Assembly (NCBI GenBank): GCA_015486145.1 | Contig: WFSH01000016.1 | Span: 1-13,194, forward strand | Source of the DNA: Mesoaciditogaceae bacterium | GTDB lineage: Bacteria > Thermotogota > Thermotogae > Mesoaciditogales > Mesoaciditogaceae | Direction: 5' to 3' | DNA length: 13,194 nt | Shown: piece after piece, positions 6,590-13,194 of the stretch | Position numbering within the stretch: position 1 is the first letter of the stretch | Layout of the letters: each line of letters starts with the position of its first letter | The notes under the pieces: generated by a model | The model's database searches: none | What the model was told of the DNA's origin: nothing | What the model saw: the letters and a program-made list of their open reading frames with translations, nothing else | Program-made: the position numbers and the translations under genes

Positions 6590-7067
6590 CGGTAAGAGGC
6601 ATTCTGTTGAAATAGAAGCCGGTGAACTACTTGTCGAGACTCTCAGACGTCTCGGTTATAAAAGCGTGAAACATGCGTGTGATACGGCAAGTTGTGGTGC
6701 ATGTTCGGTGCAACTTGACGGTCTTCCTGTACTGTCGTGTAGGACATTTACGGCCGCTGTTGATGGACATGAAATTACAACAGTTGAGGGCTTTTCGAAA
6801 GAAGGTGCACTTTCAGTGGTGCAAAGCGCACTTCTTGAAGAAGGGGCAGTACAGTGTGGATTTTGTATTCCCGGTCTTGTTGTAACTGCCGAGGCACTTT
6901 TGAATGAAAACCCCGAACCAACGGAGGAAGAAATAAAGACGTATCTCAATGGAAATCTTTGTAGATGCACGGGTTATGAAAGTCAAACTCGAGCGATAAA
7001 GAAAGCGGCAGAAATTCGTAGGGGCACGCTTCATAGAAATGCCAATGCTCAAGGTGATGGAATATGA
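6567..7067 (+). CDS. Molybdenum hydroxylase [2Fe-2S] small subunit
   Basis: A 166-residue iron-sulfur subunit that carries electrons from the molybdenum site to the flavin subunit. The N-terminal plant-ferredoxin-type domain has Cys38, Cys43, Cys46 and Cys58 (ACDTASCGACSV at 37-48, then LSC at 56-58). The C-terminal helical domain holds the second cluster through Cys97, Cys100 (QCGFCIPG, 96-103), Cys132 and Cys134 (LCRCTGY, 131-137); all eight ligands are present. Gln96 is the residue that contacts the molybdopterin in known structures. The CDTASCGAC spacing is like that of clostridial-type enzymes. ATG start with GAGGAGG close upstream, inside the end of the preceding gene. The stop overlaps the catalytic-subunit start as ATGA (4 bp), so the subunits should be made stoichiometrically. 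Confidence 0.95.
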   Translation: MRVEFKVNGKRHSVEIEAGELLVETLRRLGYKSVKHACDTASCGACSVQLDGLPVLSCRTFTAAVDGHEITTVEGFSKEGALSVVQSALLEEGAVQCGFCIPGLVVTAEALLNENPEPTEEEIKTYLNGNLCRCTGYESQTRAIKKAAEIRRGTLHRNANAQGDGI

Positions 7068-9391
7068 GAACATCAAATGCAAAAGTGTCTTCCAATAATC
7101 GCACGAAATTCAACGTTGTGGATACCCCTGTTCCAAAAGTTGATGGGTATGCTTTGGTTAAAGGAAAAACGGTTTTTACAGATGATTTTAACATTCCCAA
7201 TGCTCTCACGGTAAAAATTTTGAGAAGTCCCCATGCTCACGCGATCATAAAGTCTGTTGACGCTTCCAAAGCTCTTGAATTGGAAGGAGTTATCTGCGTG
7301 TTGACACACGAGGATGTTCCAAGGGTGGCTTACACTCGGGCTGGTCAGGGATATCCCGAACCTTCGCCTTATGACACCTTTGTTCTTGACAAAAAAGTTA
7401 GATACGTGGGGGATGCAGTTGCCATTGTTGCGGCCGAAACTGAAGAAATAGCAAATCGTGCCCTTAAATTGATAAAGGTTGATTATGAAGTCTTGCCAGC
7501 TGTTCTTGACTACGAACACGCAAAAGATGATGGAGCGCCCGTAATACACGACGAACCAGAAATATCAGGCGCTTATGATGTTTCTCACAACATCGCAAGC
7601 CATTATGAAATGCACATAGAAGATGTTGAAGAAGAACTCGCAAAGTCTGATGTCGTGGTGGAGGGCACCTATTACACTCCAAACCAATCTCACGCCATGA
7701 TGGAACCTCACACCGCCATTTCGTATTTTGATCCAAACGGAAGGCTTACAATAATCTCTTCAACGCAAGTTCCGTATCACGTGAGAAGGATTATAAGGCA
7801 TGTGTTTGGTGTTGAATCGAGAGTCATAAAGCCAAGGATCGGTGGAGGATTTGGTGGAAAACAAGCCGTTCACGTTGAGGCGTATGTTACGGCCGTTACT
7901 CTTAAAACTGGCAGACCTGCTCGTTGTGTGTATACCCGTGAAGAGACGATGACAGCTTCAAATACTCGTCATGCCATGCGATTTAAAGTAAGAGTGGGTG
8001 CAAGTAAAAGTGGAGAATTGCGCGTAATTGATATGGAAGGCCTTTCAAACACGGGAGCTTATGGTGAGCATGCCCTCACAACCTTTATGGTTGCCGGCTC
8101 AAAAACACTTCCCCTTTACAATAAAGTGAAAGCCGTGCGATTTAAGGGAGATATAGTTTACACGAACACCGAGCCAGCTGGGGCTTTCAGAGGATATGGC
8201 GCTCCACAAGGCATGTTTGCGCTTGATTGTGCGTTAGATGAACTTGCAAATAAGCTTGGTATGGATCCGATCGAGTTCAAACTCAAAAATTCAATTCGTG
8301 AGGGAGAAACTTCGCCTGTTTTTAAAGTTATGGGAGAAGGCCGTGAGGGTGTGGAACAAATTATTCAGAGTTGTAAGATAGAAGAATGTGCGTTGGAAGG
8401 TGCAAAACTGTTTGATTGGTATGAAAAGAAAAAGAAACCAAGAATAAACGGGACGAAGGCGCGTGGTTATGGCGTGGCCTTTGCGATGCAAGGTTCTTCA
8501 ATTCCGGCAATAGACATGGGAGGAGCCACGATAAAGATGAACGACGATGGCACTTTCAATCTCATGGTTGGTGCCACGGATCTCGGCACCGGAAGTGACA
8601 CGATTCTTGCTCAAATTGCTGCAGAAGTGCTTCATACCACAACGGACAAATTTATCGTTTACTCTTCGGATACTGATGTGACGCCTTTTGACAAAGGAGC
8701 GTATGCCTCTTCTACCACCTACGTTTCTGGGAATGCCACCAAACGTGCAGCTGAAAAAATGGCTCAGGAAATTCTTAAAGCCGCTTCAGAAATAATGAAT
8801 GAACCCGTTGATAGCTTGCACTTGGAAAATGGGCAGGTTGTTTCTGAAAATGGGACTTCTCTCACTTATTCTGAAATACAGACAAAACTTTTTTACACAT
8901 TCAAGCAGCGTCAGCTCGAAGTTACAGAATCATTCGTGAGTGAGGTATCCCCTCCACCTTACATGGTATCTTTTGCAGAGGTTGAAATCGATCTCGAAAC
9001 CGGTAAAGTGGAAGTGGTGGAGTTTCTGAATTACGTTGATTGTGGTACGCCAATAAACCCCAAATTGGCGCGTGGACAAGTTGAGGGCGCCACGGCGCAA
9101 GGCATAGGTATGGCCCTTTATGAAGAGCATGTGCTGGACAAAAATGGACGCATGGTGACAAATGACTTTTTCACTTACAAAATCCCAGCAAGGAAAGATC
9201 TCAAAAACATCAAAGTGAAGTTTGCCCAAAGTTATGAGCCTACAGGCCCATTTGGTGCCAAGAGTGTTTCTGAAATTGGGCTTGACACTCCTGGCCCGGC
9301 CATAGCTAACGCCATCTTTGATGCAATAGGTGTGAGGCTGAGAAAACTTCCCATAAAATCTGAGGAGGTGTTTTTTGCGTTGAACTCCTAA
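7064..9391 (+). CDS. Molybdenum hydroxylase catalytic subunit (xanthine dehydrogenase family, Mo-molybdopterin)
   Basis: The 775-residue large subunit that binds the Mo-pterin cofactor and hydroxylates the substrate with water-derived oxygen. Domain order is normal: the small a/b hammerhead domain (about 25-150), then the two-part Mo-binding domain. Key motifs: SSTQVP (232-237, Gln235), IGGGFGGKQ (259-267), AGAFRGYGAPQ (372-382), GATDLGTGSDT in the middle, SSDTDVTPFDKGAYASS, and GPFGAKSVSEIG (728-739) with Glu737 as the catalytic base. Arg376 matches the substrate-pocket Arg of xanthine oxidase (bovine Arg880), and there is no AYRCSFR loop as in CO dehydrogenase, so a purine or similar heterocycle is likelier than CO. 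However, Gln267 replaces the Glu (bovine Glu802) that helps orient xanthine, so the exact substrate is open. No signal peptide; cytosolic. Last gene of the four-gene operon. Cofactor synthesis and XdhC-type maturation genes are not in the window. Confidence 0.94.
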   Translation: MRTSNAKVSSNNRTKFNVVDTPVPKVDGYALVKGKTVFTDDFNIPNALTVKILRSPHAHAIIKSVDASKALELEGVICVLTHEDVPRVAYTRAGQGYPEPSPYDTFVLDKKVRYVGDAVAIVAAETEEIANRALKLIKVDYEVLPAVLDYEHAKDDGAPVIHDEPEISGAYDVSHNIASHYEMHIEDVEEELAKSDVVVEGTYYTPNQSHAMMEPHTAISYFDPNGRLTIISSTQVPYHVRRIIRHVFGVESRVIKPRIGGGFGGKQAVHVEAYVTAVTLKTGRPARCVYTREETMTASNTRHAMRFKVRVGASKSGELRVIDMEGLSNTGAYGEHALTTFMVAGSKTLPLYNKVKAVRFKGDIVYTNTEPAGAFRGYGAPQGMFALDCALDELANKLGMDPIEFKLKNSIREGETSPVFKVMGEGREGVEQIIQSCKIEECALEGAKLFDWYEKKKKPRINGTKARGYGVAFAMQGSSIPAIDMGGATIKMNDDGTFNLMVGATDLGTGSDTILAQIAAEVLHTTTDKFIVYSSDTDVTPFDKGAYASSTTYVSGNATKRAAEKMAQEILKAASEIMNEPVDSLHLENGQVVSENGTSLTYSEIQTKLFYTFKQRQLEVTESFVSEVSPPPYMVSFAEVEIDLETGKVEVVEFLNYVDCGTPINPKLARGQVEGATAQGIGMALYEEHVLDKNGRMVTNDFFTYKIPARKDLKNIKVKFAQSYEPTGPFGAKSVSEIGLDTPGPAIANAIFDAIGVRLRKLPIKSEEVFFALNS

Positions 9392-9400
9392 AATACCCAT

Positions 9401-9427
9401 TGTGTTTACTTGTAATGGTAAATCACA
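9401..9427. repeat. Imperfect inverted repeat between the hydroxylase operon and the pyrophosphatase gene
   Basis: TGTGTTTAC (9401-9409) pairs with GTAAATCACA (9418-9427) as a nine-base-pair stem with one bulged T (9423) and an eight-base loop. No run of T follows, so it is not a standard terminator. It could be an RNA-processing hairpin that separates the two transcripts or an operator for the pyrophosphatase gene. I see no convincing promoter in this 72-bp gap, so read-through from the hydroxylase operon is possible. Confidence 0.35.
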
Positions 9428-9451
9428 CTTGTTTCGGATACATCGCAAATG

Positions 9452-9460
9452 GAGGAGGGG
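9452..9460 (+). promoter_or_regulatory. Ribosome binding site deciding the pyrophosphatase start
   Basis: GGAGGAGGG lies just downstream of the first possible ATG (9449) and is well spaced for the second ATG at 9464. The first ATG has no such site in front of it. The shorter protein also begins directly with a hydrophobic helix, as expected for the family. Confidence 0.65.
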
Positions 9461-9463
9461 GAA

Positions 9464-11623
9464 ATGGAAAATGCACTTTATTTTACGTTTGCAACAGGTA
9501 TAGCGGCTGTAACAATGGCGTATTTCATGGCGCGCAATGCTTTGTCACGTCCCGAAGGAAACAAGAGGATGAAAAGCATGGCCCGCGCCATTCAAGAAGG
9601 CTCTTCTGCTTTTTTGAAAGAAGAAGCAAAACGCATAGCGCTTATAGCCATTATGATCGCTGTATTTATATCGATCGTTTTCAGGATAAGATATGGGGTT
9701 GTGATGCTGATAGGGGCATTCGTTTCTGAAATGGCCGGTATTACGGGAATGTACATATCCACTCACACAAATGTGAGAGTAGCCGAATCTGCAAAAAGGG
9801 GACTTTTCGAAGCGTTTTCTACCGCTTTCTCTGGTGGAAGTGTGATGGGTCTTGTAGTTGCCGGATTTTCTGTTTTGGGATTAACTTCTGTTATGATGTT
9901 TTTTAAAGGTTCTTTCTCTTTTTCTGCAATTGAAGCTATACGTACAGGTGGCATGCCTCACATCCATGGGATATCCGTTGTGGATGGTGTGATGCTCGTC
10001 AGCGCCTACTCTTTTGGTGCATCTTTGATAGCACTTTTTGACAGGGTGGGAGGCGGAATATACACAAAAGCAGCTGACATGTCAGCTGATCTCGTTGGAA
10101 AAGTGGAAGAACATATGCCAGAAGATGATCCGAGAAATCCGGCAACGATTGCTGATAACGTTGGAGACAATGTTGGAGATGTGGCTGGACTTGGTGCAGA
10201 TATACTTGAATCTTACGTAGCATCGATAATATCTGCCATAGCCCTTGTGATATTCATGGCTATTGCAGACAAAAACATGGCACCTCTTCAGTTTTACAAA
10301 TTGTTGTATCTTCCAATTGCACTTGCTGGCGGTGGAATTGTGGCTGCCATGCTTGGCATAGGATTTGTAAAGATGAGAAAAACAACCAACGCTCGCGCGG
10401 CTCTTTCGTCTGGAAATATATTCACCGGTGTGGTAATGTTGATCATATCGTTTTTGATCGTATATTTATTCAAAGTGGATTATGCTTTCAAGGAGATGTA
10501 CGTTATTGCCACTGGAGTTCCATTCATATGGAGACCATTTGGATCGATCGTTTGTGGTCTTATGGCTGGTCTTGCCATAAGTAAATTCAGTGAATATTAC
10601 ACATCATACGATTACAAGCCCGTTAAACATCTTGCCCAACAATCACAAAGTGGTGTTGCCATAAACATCACGGGAGGTTTAGCTCTTGGGATGATATCAA
10701 CATTTTGGCCAGTGCTCGTGATAATTCTTGCCATTCTTGGAGCTTATTTGTCATCCGGGGTCTACGGAATCGCAATAGCTGCACTTGGCATGCTTTCATT
10801 TGTGGCATACACCGTTAGTGTTGATACCTATGGGCCGATAGCCGATAATGCTGGTGGAATAGCTCAAATGGCTGAACTCGATCCGAAAGTTCGTGAGATC
10901 ACAGATGGCCTTGATGCCGTTGGTAATACCACCGCTGCAATTGGAAAAGGTTTTGCCATTGGCAGTGCCGCATTTGCCGCATTATCTCTAATAGTTTCGT
11001 TTATATGGTCTAGCGCTCAAACCACAGGGGAGTTAAGTCTCAATCCGGTGATAAACATGATCAGCCCTTACTCTATCATTGGTCTCATATGGGGAGCGAT
11101 GTTGCCGTTTTTCTTTTCAGCCCTGCTCATAAATGGTGTGAGCGAAAACGCTTTTCTCATGGTTAAAGAGGTAAGAAGGCAATTCAAAGAAAACCCAGGG
11201 ATACTTAAAGGTGAAGTTATGCCTGATTACAAACGTTGCATATCCATCACGGCTACAGGGGCAATTTCGAAAATGTTCTTGCCGGGTGTGATCGCGATCG
11301 TTACTCCTTTCGTGGTAGGGTATCTGTTTGGGAAGAGTGCACTTGCCGGCGTTTTACTCGGAGGTCTTTTGTCTGCCATAATGATCGCGATATTCACCGC
11401 GAATTCTGGTGGTGCAATGGATAATGCAAAAAAGTATGTGGAAATGGGGAATCTGGGAGGACGGAATACTCCTCTTCACGATGCGACTATAGTTGGTGAC
11501 ACGGTTGGAGATCCACTGAAAGATACAGTTGGCCCTTCTATGGATATTCTCATAAAATTAATGGCCGTGCTTTCGCTTTTCTTCGGCTCACTTTTCCCCG
11601 CATTACCATTTTTTATGAAATGA
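9464..11623 (+). CDS. hppA: Membrane-bound, ion-pumping pyrophosphatase (K+-dependent, probably Na+-translocating)
   Basis: A 719-residue integral membrane protein with about 16 helices that couples pyrophosphate hydrolysis to cation export. Catalytic motifs are intact: DRVGGGIYTKAADMSADLVG (193-212), EDDPRNPATIADNVGDNVGD (220-239), SVDTYGPIADNAGG (452-465), and near the C-terminus GDTVGDPLKDTVGPSMD. GNTTAAIGKG (487-496) has Ala at the site where K+-independent enzymes have Lys, which marks the K+-dependent class. Glu249 in GLGADILESYVASI is placed like Glu246 of the Thermotoga maritima Na+-pumping enzyme, so Na+ transport (possibly with H+) is favoured. The start at 9464 is chosen over the upstream ATG at 9449 (five more residues) because of the ribosome binding site. 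It follows the hydroxylase operon by 72 bp. It would recycle biosynthetic pyrophosphate into an ion gradient in an energy-limited anaerobe. Family is certain; ion specificity is inferred. Confidence 0.95.
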   Translation: MENALYFTFATGIAAVTMAYFMARNALSRPEGNKRMKSMARAIQEGSSAFLKEEAKRIALIAIMIAVFISIVFRIRYGVVMLIGAFVSEMAGITGMYISTHTNVRVAESAKRGLFEAFSTAFSGGSVMGLVVAGFSVLGLTSVMMFFKGSFSFSAIEAIRTGGMPHIHGISVVDGVMLVSAYSFGASLIALFDRVGGGIYTKAADMSADLVGKVEEHMPEDDPRNPATIADNVGDNVGDVAGLGADILESYVASIISAIALVIFMAIADKNMAPLQFYKLLYLPIALAGGGIVAAMLGIGFVKMRKTTNARAALSSGNIFTGVVMLIISFLIVYLFKVDYAFKEMYVIATGVPFIWRPFGSIVCGLMAGLAISKFSEYYTSYDYKPVKHLAQQSQSGVAINITGGLALGMISTFWPVLVIILAILGAYLSSGVYGIAIAALGMLSFVAYTVSVDTYGPIADNAGGIAQMAELDPKVREITDGLDAVGNTTAAIGKGFAIGSAAFAALSLIVSFIWSSAQTTGELSLNPVINMISPYSIIGLIWGAMLPFFFSALLINGVSENAFLMVKEVRRQFKENPGILKGEVMPDYKRCISITATGAISKMFLPGVIAIVTPFVVGYLFGKSALAGVLLGGLLSAIMIAIFTANSGGAMDNAKKYVEMGNLGGRNTPLHDATIVGDTVGDPLKDTVGPSMDILIKLMAVLSLFFGSLFPALPFFMK

Positions 11624-11635
11624 TTTGAAGCAGAA

Positions 11636-11664
11636 TTGATGAAAAAAGTCGCGTTTGACATAAT
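11636..11664 (+). promoter_or_regulatory. Candidate promoter for the sensor gene
   Basis: TTGATG (11636-11641) and CATAAT (11659-11664) form a -35/-10 pair with a 17-bp spacer, just after the pyrophosphatase stop. Transcription would start near 11671, giving a leader of about 25 bases to the ATG at 11697. No terminator is visible between the two genes, so partial read-through cannot be excluded. Confidence 0.4.
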
Positions 11665-11696
11665 TGTAGCCTTAAAATACGTCAAAAGGAGTTTTT

Positions 11697-13194
11697 ATGA
11701 GAAAGATTTCAGCGCTGTTTTTGATCGCTTTATTGGCAATTACTCTGTTTGGTTCAAACATCAAAACATTAAAAGTTGTCATGGATAAAAATTATCCTCC
11801 TTACTCTTTTGTCAATGACAAGGGAACCCCTGTCGGCATATCTGTAGATCTTTGGAAAGCATGGGAAAAGGTTACAAACGTAAAAGTTAAATTTTTGATG
11901 GTAAATTGGGAAAATGCAATTCCAATGGTGCTCCAGGGGAAAGCTGATGTCGTTGATGATATCTTTTACTCTGATCAAAGGGCAAAAGTTCTTGACTACA
12001 CGAAACCCTTTGCCAAAGTGGAAACTGTGATTTTTTTTGATAAAAGACTTTCGGGCATTGCGAATTTGAAATCTTTAAAGGGTTTTAAAGTGGGTGTCAA
12101 AACGGGAGATTACGACGCTACCTACGCTTTACAACACGGTGTGAACGATTTGGTTTATTATGACTCCTATGATTCGCTGGTGAAAGCGGCAAGAGATGGT
12201 AACATTCACATCTTTATTGCAGATAAGGAACCAGCCATTTATTATCTCGTAAAGTATCATCTTCTGGAGAAATTCAAGTATTCTCTTCCACTTTACACAT
12301 CGGACTTGTATCGTGCAGTCAAAAAGGGTAGAGGATCTCTTGTCAAGTTCATAGATAATGGATTTGCAAGTATTCCCAGAACGACTGTAAAAAGCATCAT
12401 AAAGAAATGGATGGGAACGAGTTTAACTCATTACAAAGTTGAAAACTTTTTCGCGTATTTGATAATTGTGATTGCGATCGTCAGCGGAATTTTTCTGACC
12501 TTGTTTGCGTGGAATAAAACTTTGAATTTTAAGATCAAAAAGAAAATCAAAGTTCTCGAGGAGCGGCTCGAAGAGAAAGAAGAAATAAAACAAAAAATGA
12601 GTATCCTTTCGGACAACCTTTCTCAAGTTAACCTTCATCTTTTGAAGATGAATGAAAAATTCATGGAGATGGTGGATCTTATATCCAACTTTTCACCTTT
12701 ATCAGATGAACGAGAATTTTTTGAAGGTTTGTTGGAGATAGCGATAAATCTTGTTCCGGAGGCAGATGCCGGAAGCGTATCTTTAGTGAAAGGAGAAAAG
12801 TGGAGATATATCGCGGTTCGGGGACACGATGAGCGGAAACTCAAGAGTCTCGATCTGAAAGCTGAATGGATGTTTAAGGTGAAAAAGCTTAAAGTCATAG
12901 AGGGGATGTTACATGAAGATTTTATGTTTTTGCCAAAAGAGATCGCTCAAGAAATAGAAAATGCAAGTGCTGGCCATTTATACAGGAGTTTGGCTGTTCC
13001 AATCGAACTTGATGGTAGATTCGCGGGAAATATTTTTCTGGACACGTTGAAAGATGTACAATTTTCTGAAGAATCAAAGTATCTCATGGGTGCATTTGGA
13101 AAGTTGGCTTCTTCTTTCGTTACGTTGAAGCAAGTGAACAATTTAAACCTTGAAAATCAAAAAAACTTTTTAAGAACAATAGTTCATCTCACAG
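11697..13194 (+). CDS. Membrane sensor: periplasmic amino-acid-type binding domain - TM - coiled coil - GAF-like, partial (3' end beyond right edge)
   Basis: Starts at ATG 11697 after AAAAGGAG (11684-11691) and runs open for 499 codons to the window edge. Residues 1-20 form a signal peptide or N-terminal anchor (basic MRK, then a hydrophobic core). Residues 25-238 form a type-3 solute-binding domain of the kind used for polar amino acids: YPPYSF (33-38), GISVDLW (47-53), YSDQRAKVLDYTKPF (91-105) with Arg95 where carboxylate-binding Arg sits, and FIADKEPAIYYL (173-184). A transmembrane helix spans about 251-271, then a charged coiled coil (about 279-330), then a GAF-like domain (about 335-480; SVSLVKGEKW, RSLAVPIELDGRFAGNIFLD). 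The closing segment NFLRTIVHLT resembles the linker before HD-GYP domains, so a c-di-GMP phosphodiesterase output is my first guess; GGDEF or histidine kinase are alternatives. It has its own candidate promoter. Extracellular ligand: probably an amino acid or related molecule (inferred). Confidence 0.88.
   Translation, partial: MRKISALFLIALLAITLFGSNIKTLKVVMDKNYPPYSFVNDKGTPVGISVDLWKAWEKVTNVKVKFLMVNWENAIPMVLQGKADVVDDIFYSDQRAKVLDYTKPFAKVETVIFFDKRLSGIANLKSLKGFKVGVKTGDYDATYALQHGVNDLVYYDSYDSLVKAARDGNIHIFIADKEPAIYYLVKYHLLEKFKYSLPLYTSDLYRAVKKGRGSLVKFIDNGFASIPRTTVKSIIKKWMGTSLTHYKVENFFAYLIIVIAIVSGIFLTLFAWNKTLNFKIKKKIKVLEERLEEKEEIKQKMSILSDNLSQVNLHLLKMNEKFMEMVDLISNFSPLSDEREFFEGLLEIAINLVPEADAGSVSLVKGEKWRYIAVRGHDERKLKSLDLKAEWMFKVKKLKVIEGMLHEDFMFLPKEIAQEIENASAGHLYRSLAVPIELDGRFAGNIFLDTLKDVQFSEESKYLMGAFGKLASSFVTLKQVNNLNLENQKNFLRTIVHLT

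Noticed and set aside
8930..9448. 172-codon minus-strand open frame antisense to the catalytic subunit
   Set aside because: It has no recognisable domain and mirrors a strongly conserved coding frame on the other strand.
9449..9463. Five-codon-longer start for the pyrophosphatase
   Set aside because: The ATG at 9449 lies before, not after, the GGAGGAGGG ribosome binding site, and the extra acidic residues are not typical of the family.
11655..11678. TTGACA (11655-11660) followed by TAAAAT (11673-11678) as the sensor promoter
   Set aside because: The spacer is only 12 bp, too short for a standard promoter; TTGATG-N17-CATAAT slightly upstream is better spaced.

Overview
The window looks like chromosome from an anaerobic, low-to-moderate-GC bacterium, most likely of the Thermotogota or a close relative. 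This is an inference from gene content: a PsuG protein resembling the Thermotoga one, a K+-dependent membrane pyrophosphatase with Thermotoga-like motifs, a periplasmic-binding-protein/GAF sensor, frequent TTG starts with strong Shine-Dalgarno sequences, and tight gene packing. No single marker fixes the genus. The DNA is almost entirely coding. I see no tRNA, rRNA, CRISPR array, insertion sequence or clear factor-independent terminator.

Left half (1-4691, minus strand): a co-directional run reading marR - MFS exporter - pepC-type aminopeptidase - macro-domain protein - psuG (cut by the left edge). marR and the exporter overlap by 8 bp, and macro and psuG by 1 bp. The two other gaps are 33 and 39 bp, so one transcript is plausible. 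The marR promoter region carries a perfect 10-bp-arm inverted repeat whose 6-bp spacer is exactly TATAAT on the minus strand, which suggests the MarR protein shuts off its own promoter and so controls the exporter. The distal genes handle peptides, ADP-ribose-type ligands and pseudouridine 5'-phosphate; they look like salvage or turnover functions riding on the same transcript.

Middle (4692-9391): a 246-bp divergent intergenic region, then a four-gene, overlapping plus-strand operon for a molybdenum hydroxylase of the xanthine dehydrogenase / CO dehydrogenase family. The order is FAD subunit, a second FAD-subunit paralogue with eroded FAD-binding motifs, [2Fe-2S] subunit, and Mo-cofactor catalytic subunit. 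The catalytic subunit keeps the Arg of the xanthine-type substrate pocket and the catalytic Glu, but has Gln where xanthine oxidases have a substrate-orienting Glu. The substrate is therefore probably a purine or related heterocycle, but this is not settled. The duplicated, diverged FAD subunit is the most unusual feature of the window.

Right (9392-13194, plus strand): a short gap with an imperfect hairpin, then a membrane-bound, cation-pumping pyrophosphatase (probably Na+-pumping and K+-stimulated). After this comes a membrane sensor truncated by the right edge: signal peptide, amino-acid-type periplasmic binding domain, one transmembrane helix, coiled coil and a GAF-like domain, with its output domain outside the window.

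I do not see a wholly unknown system. The best leads are the two-FAD-subunit hydroxylase, the operator built around the marR -10 box, and the sensor with the missing output domain.
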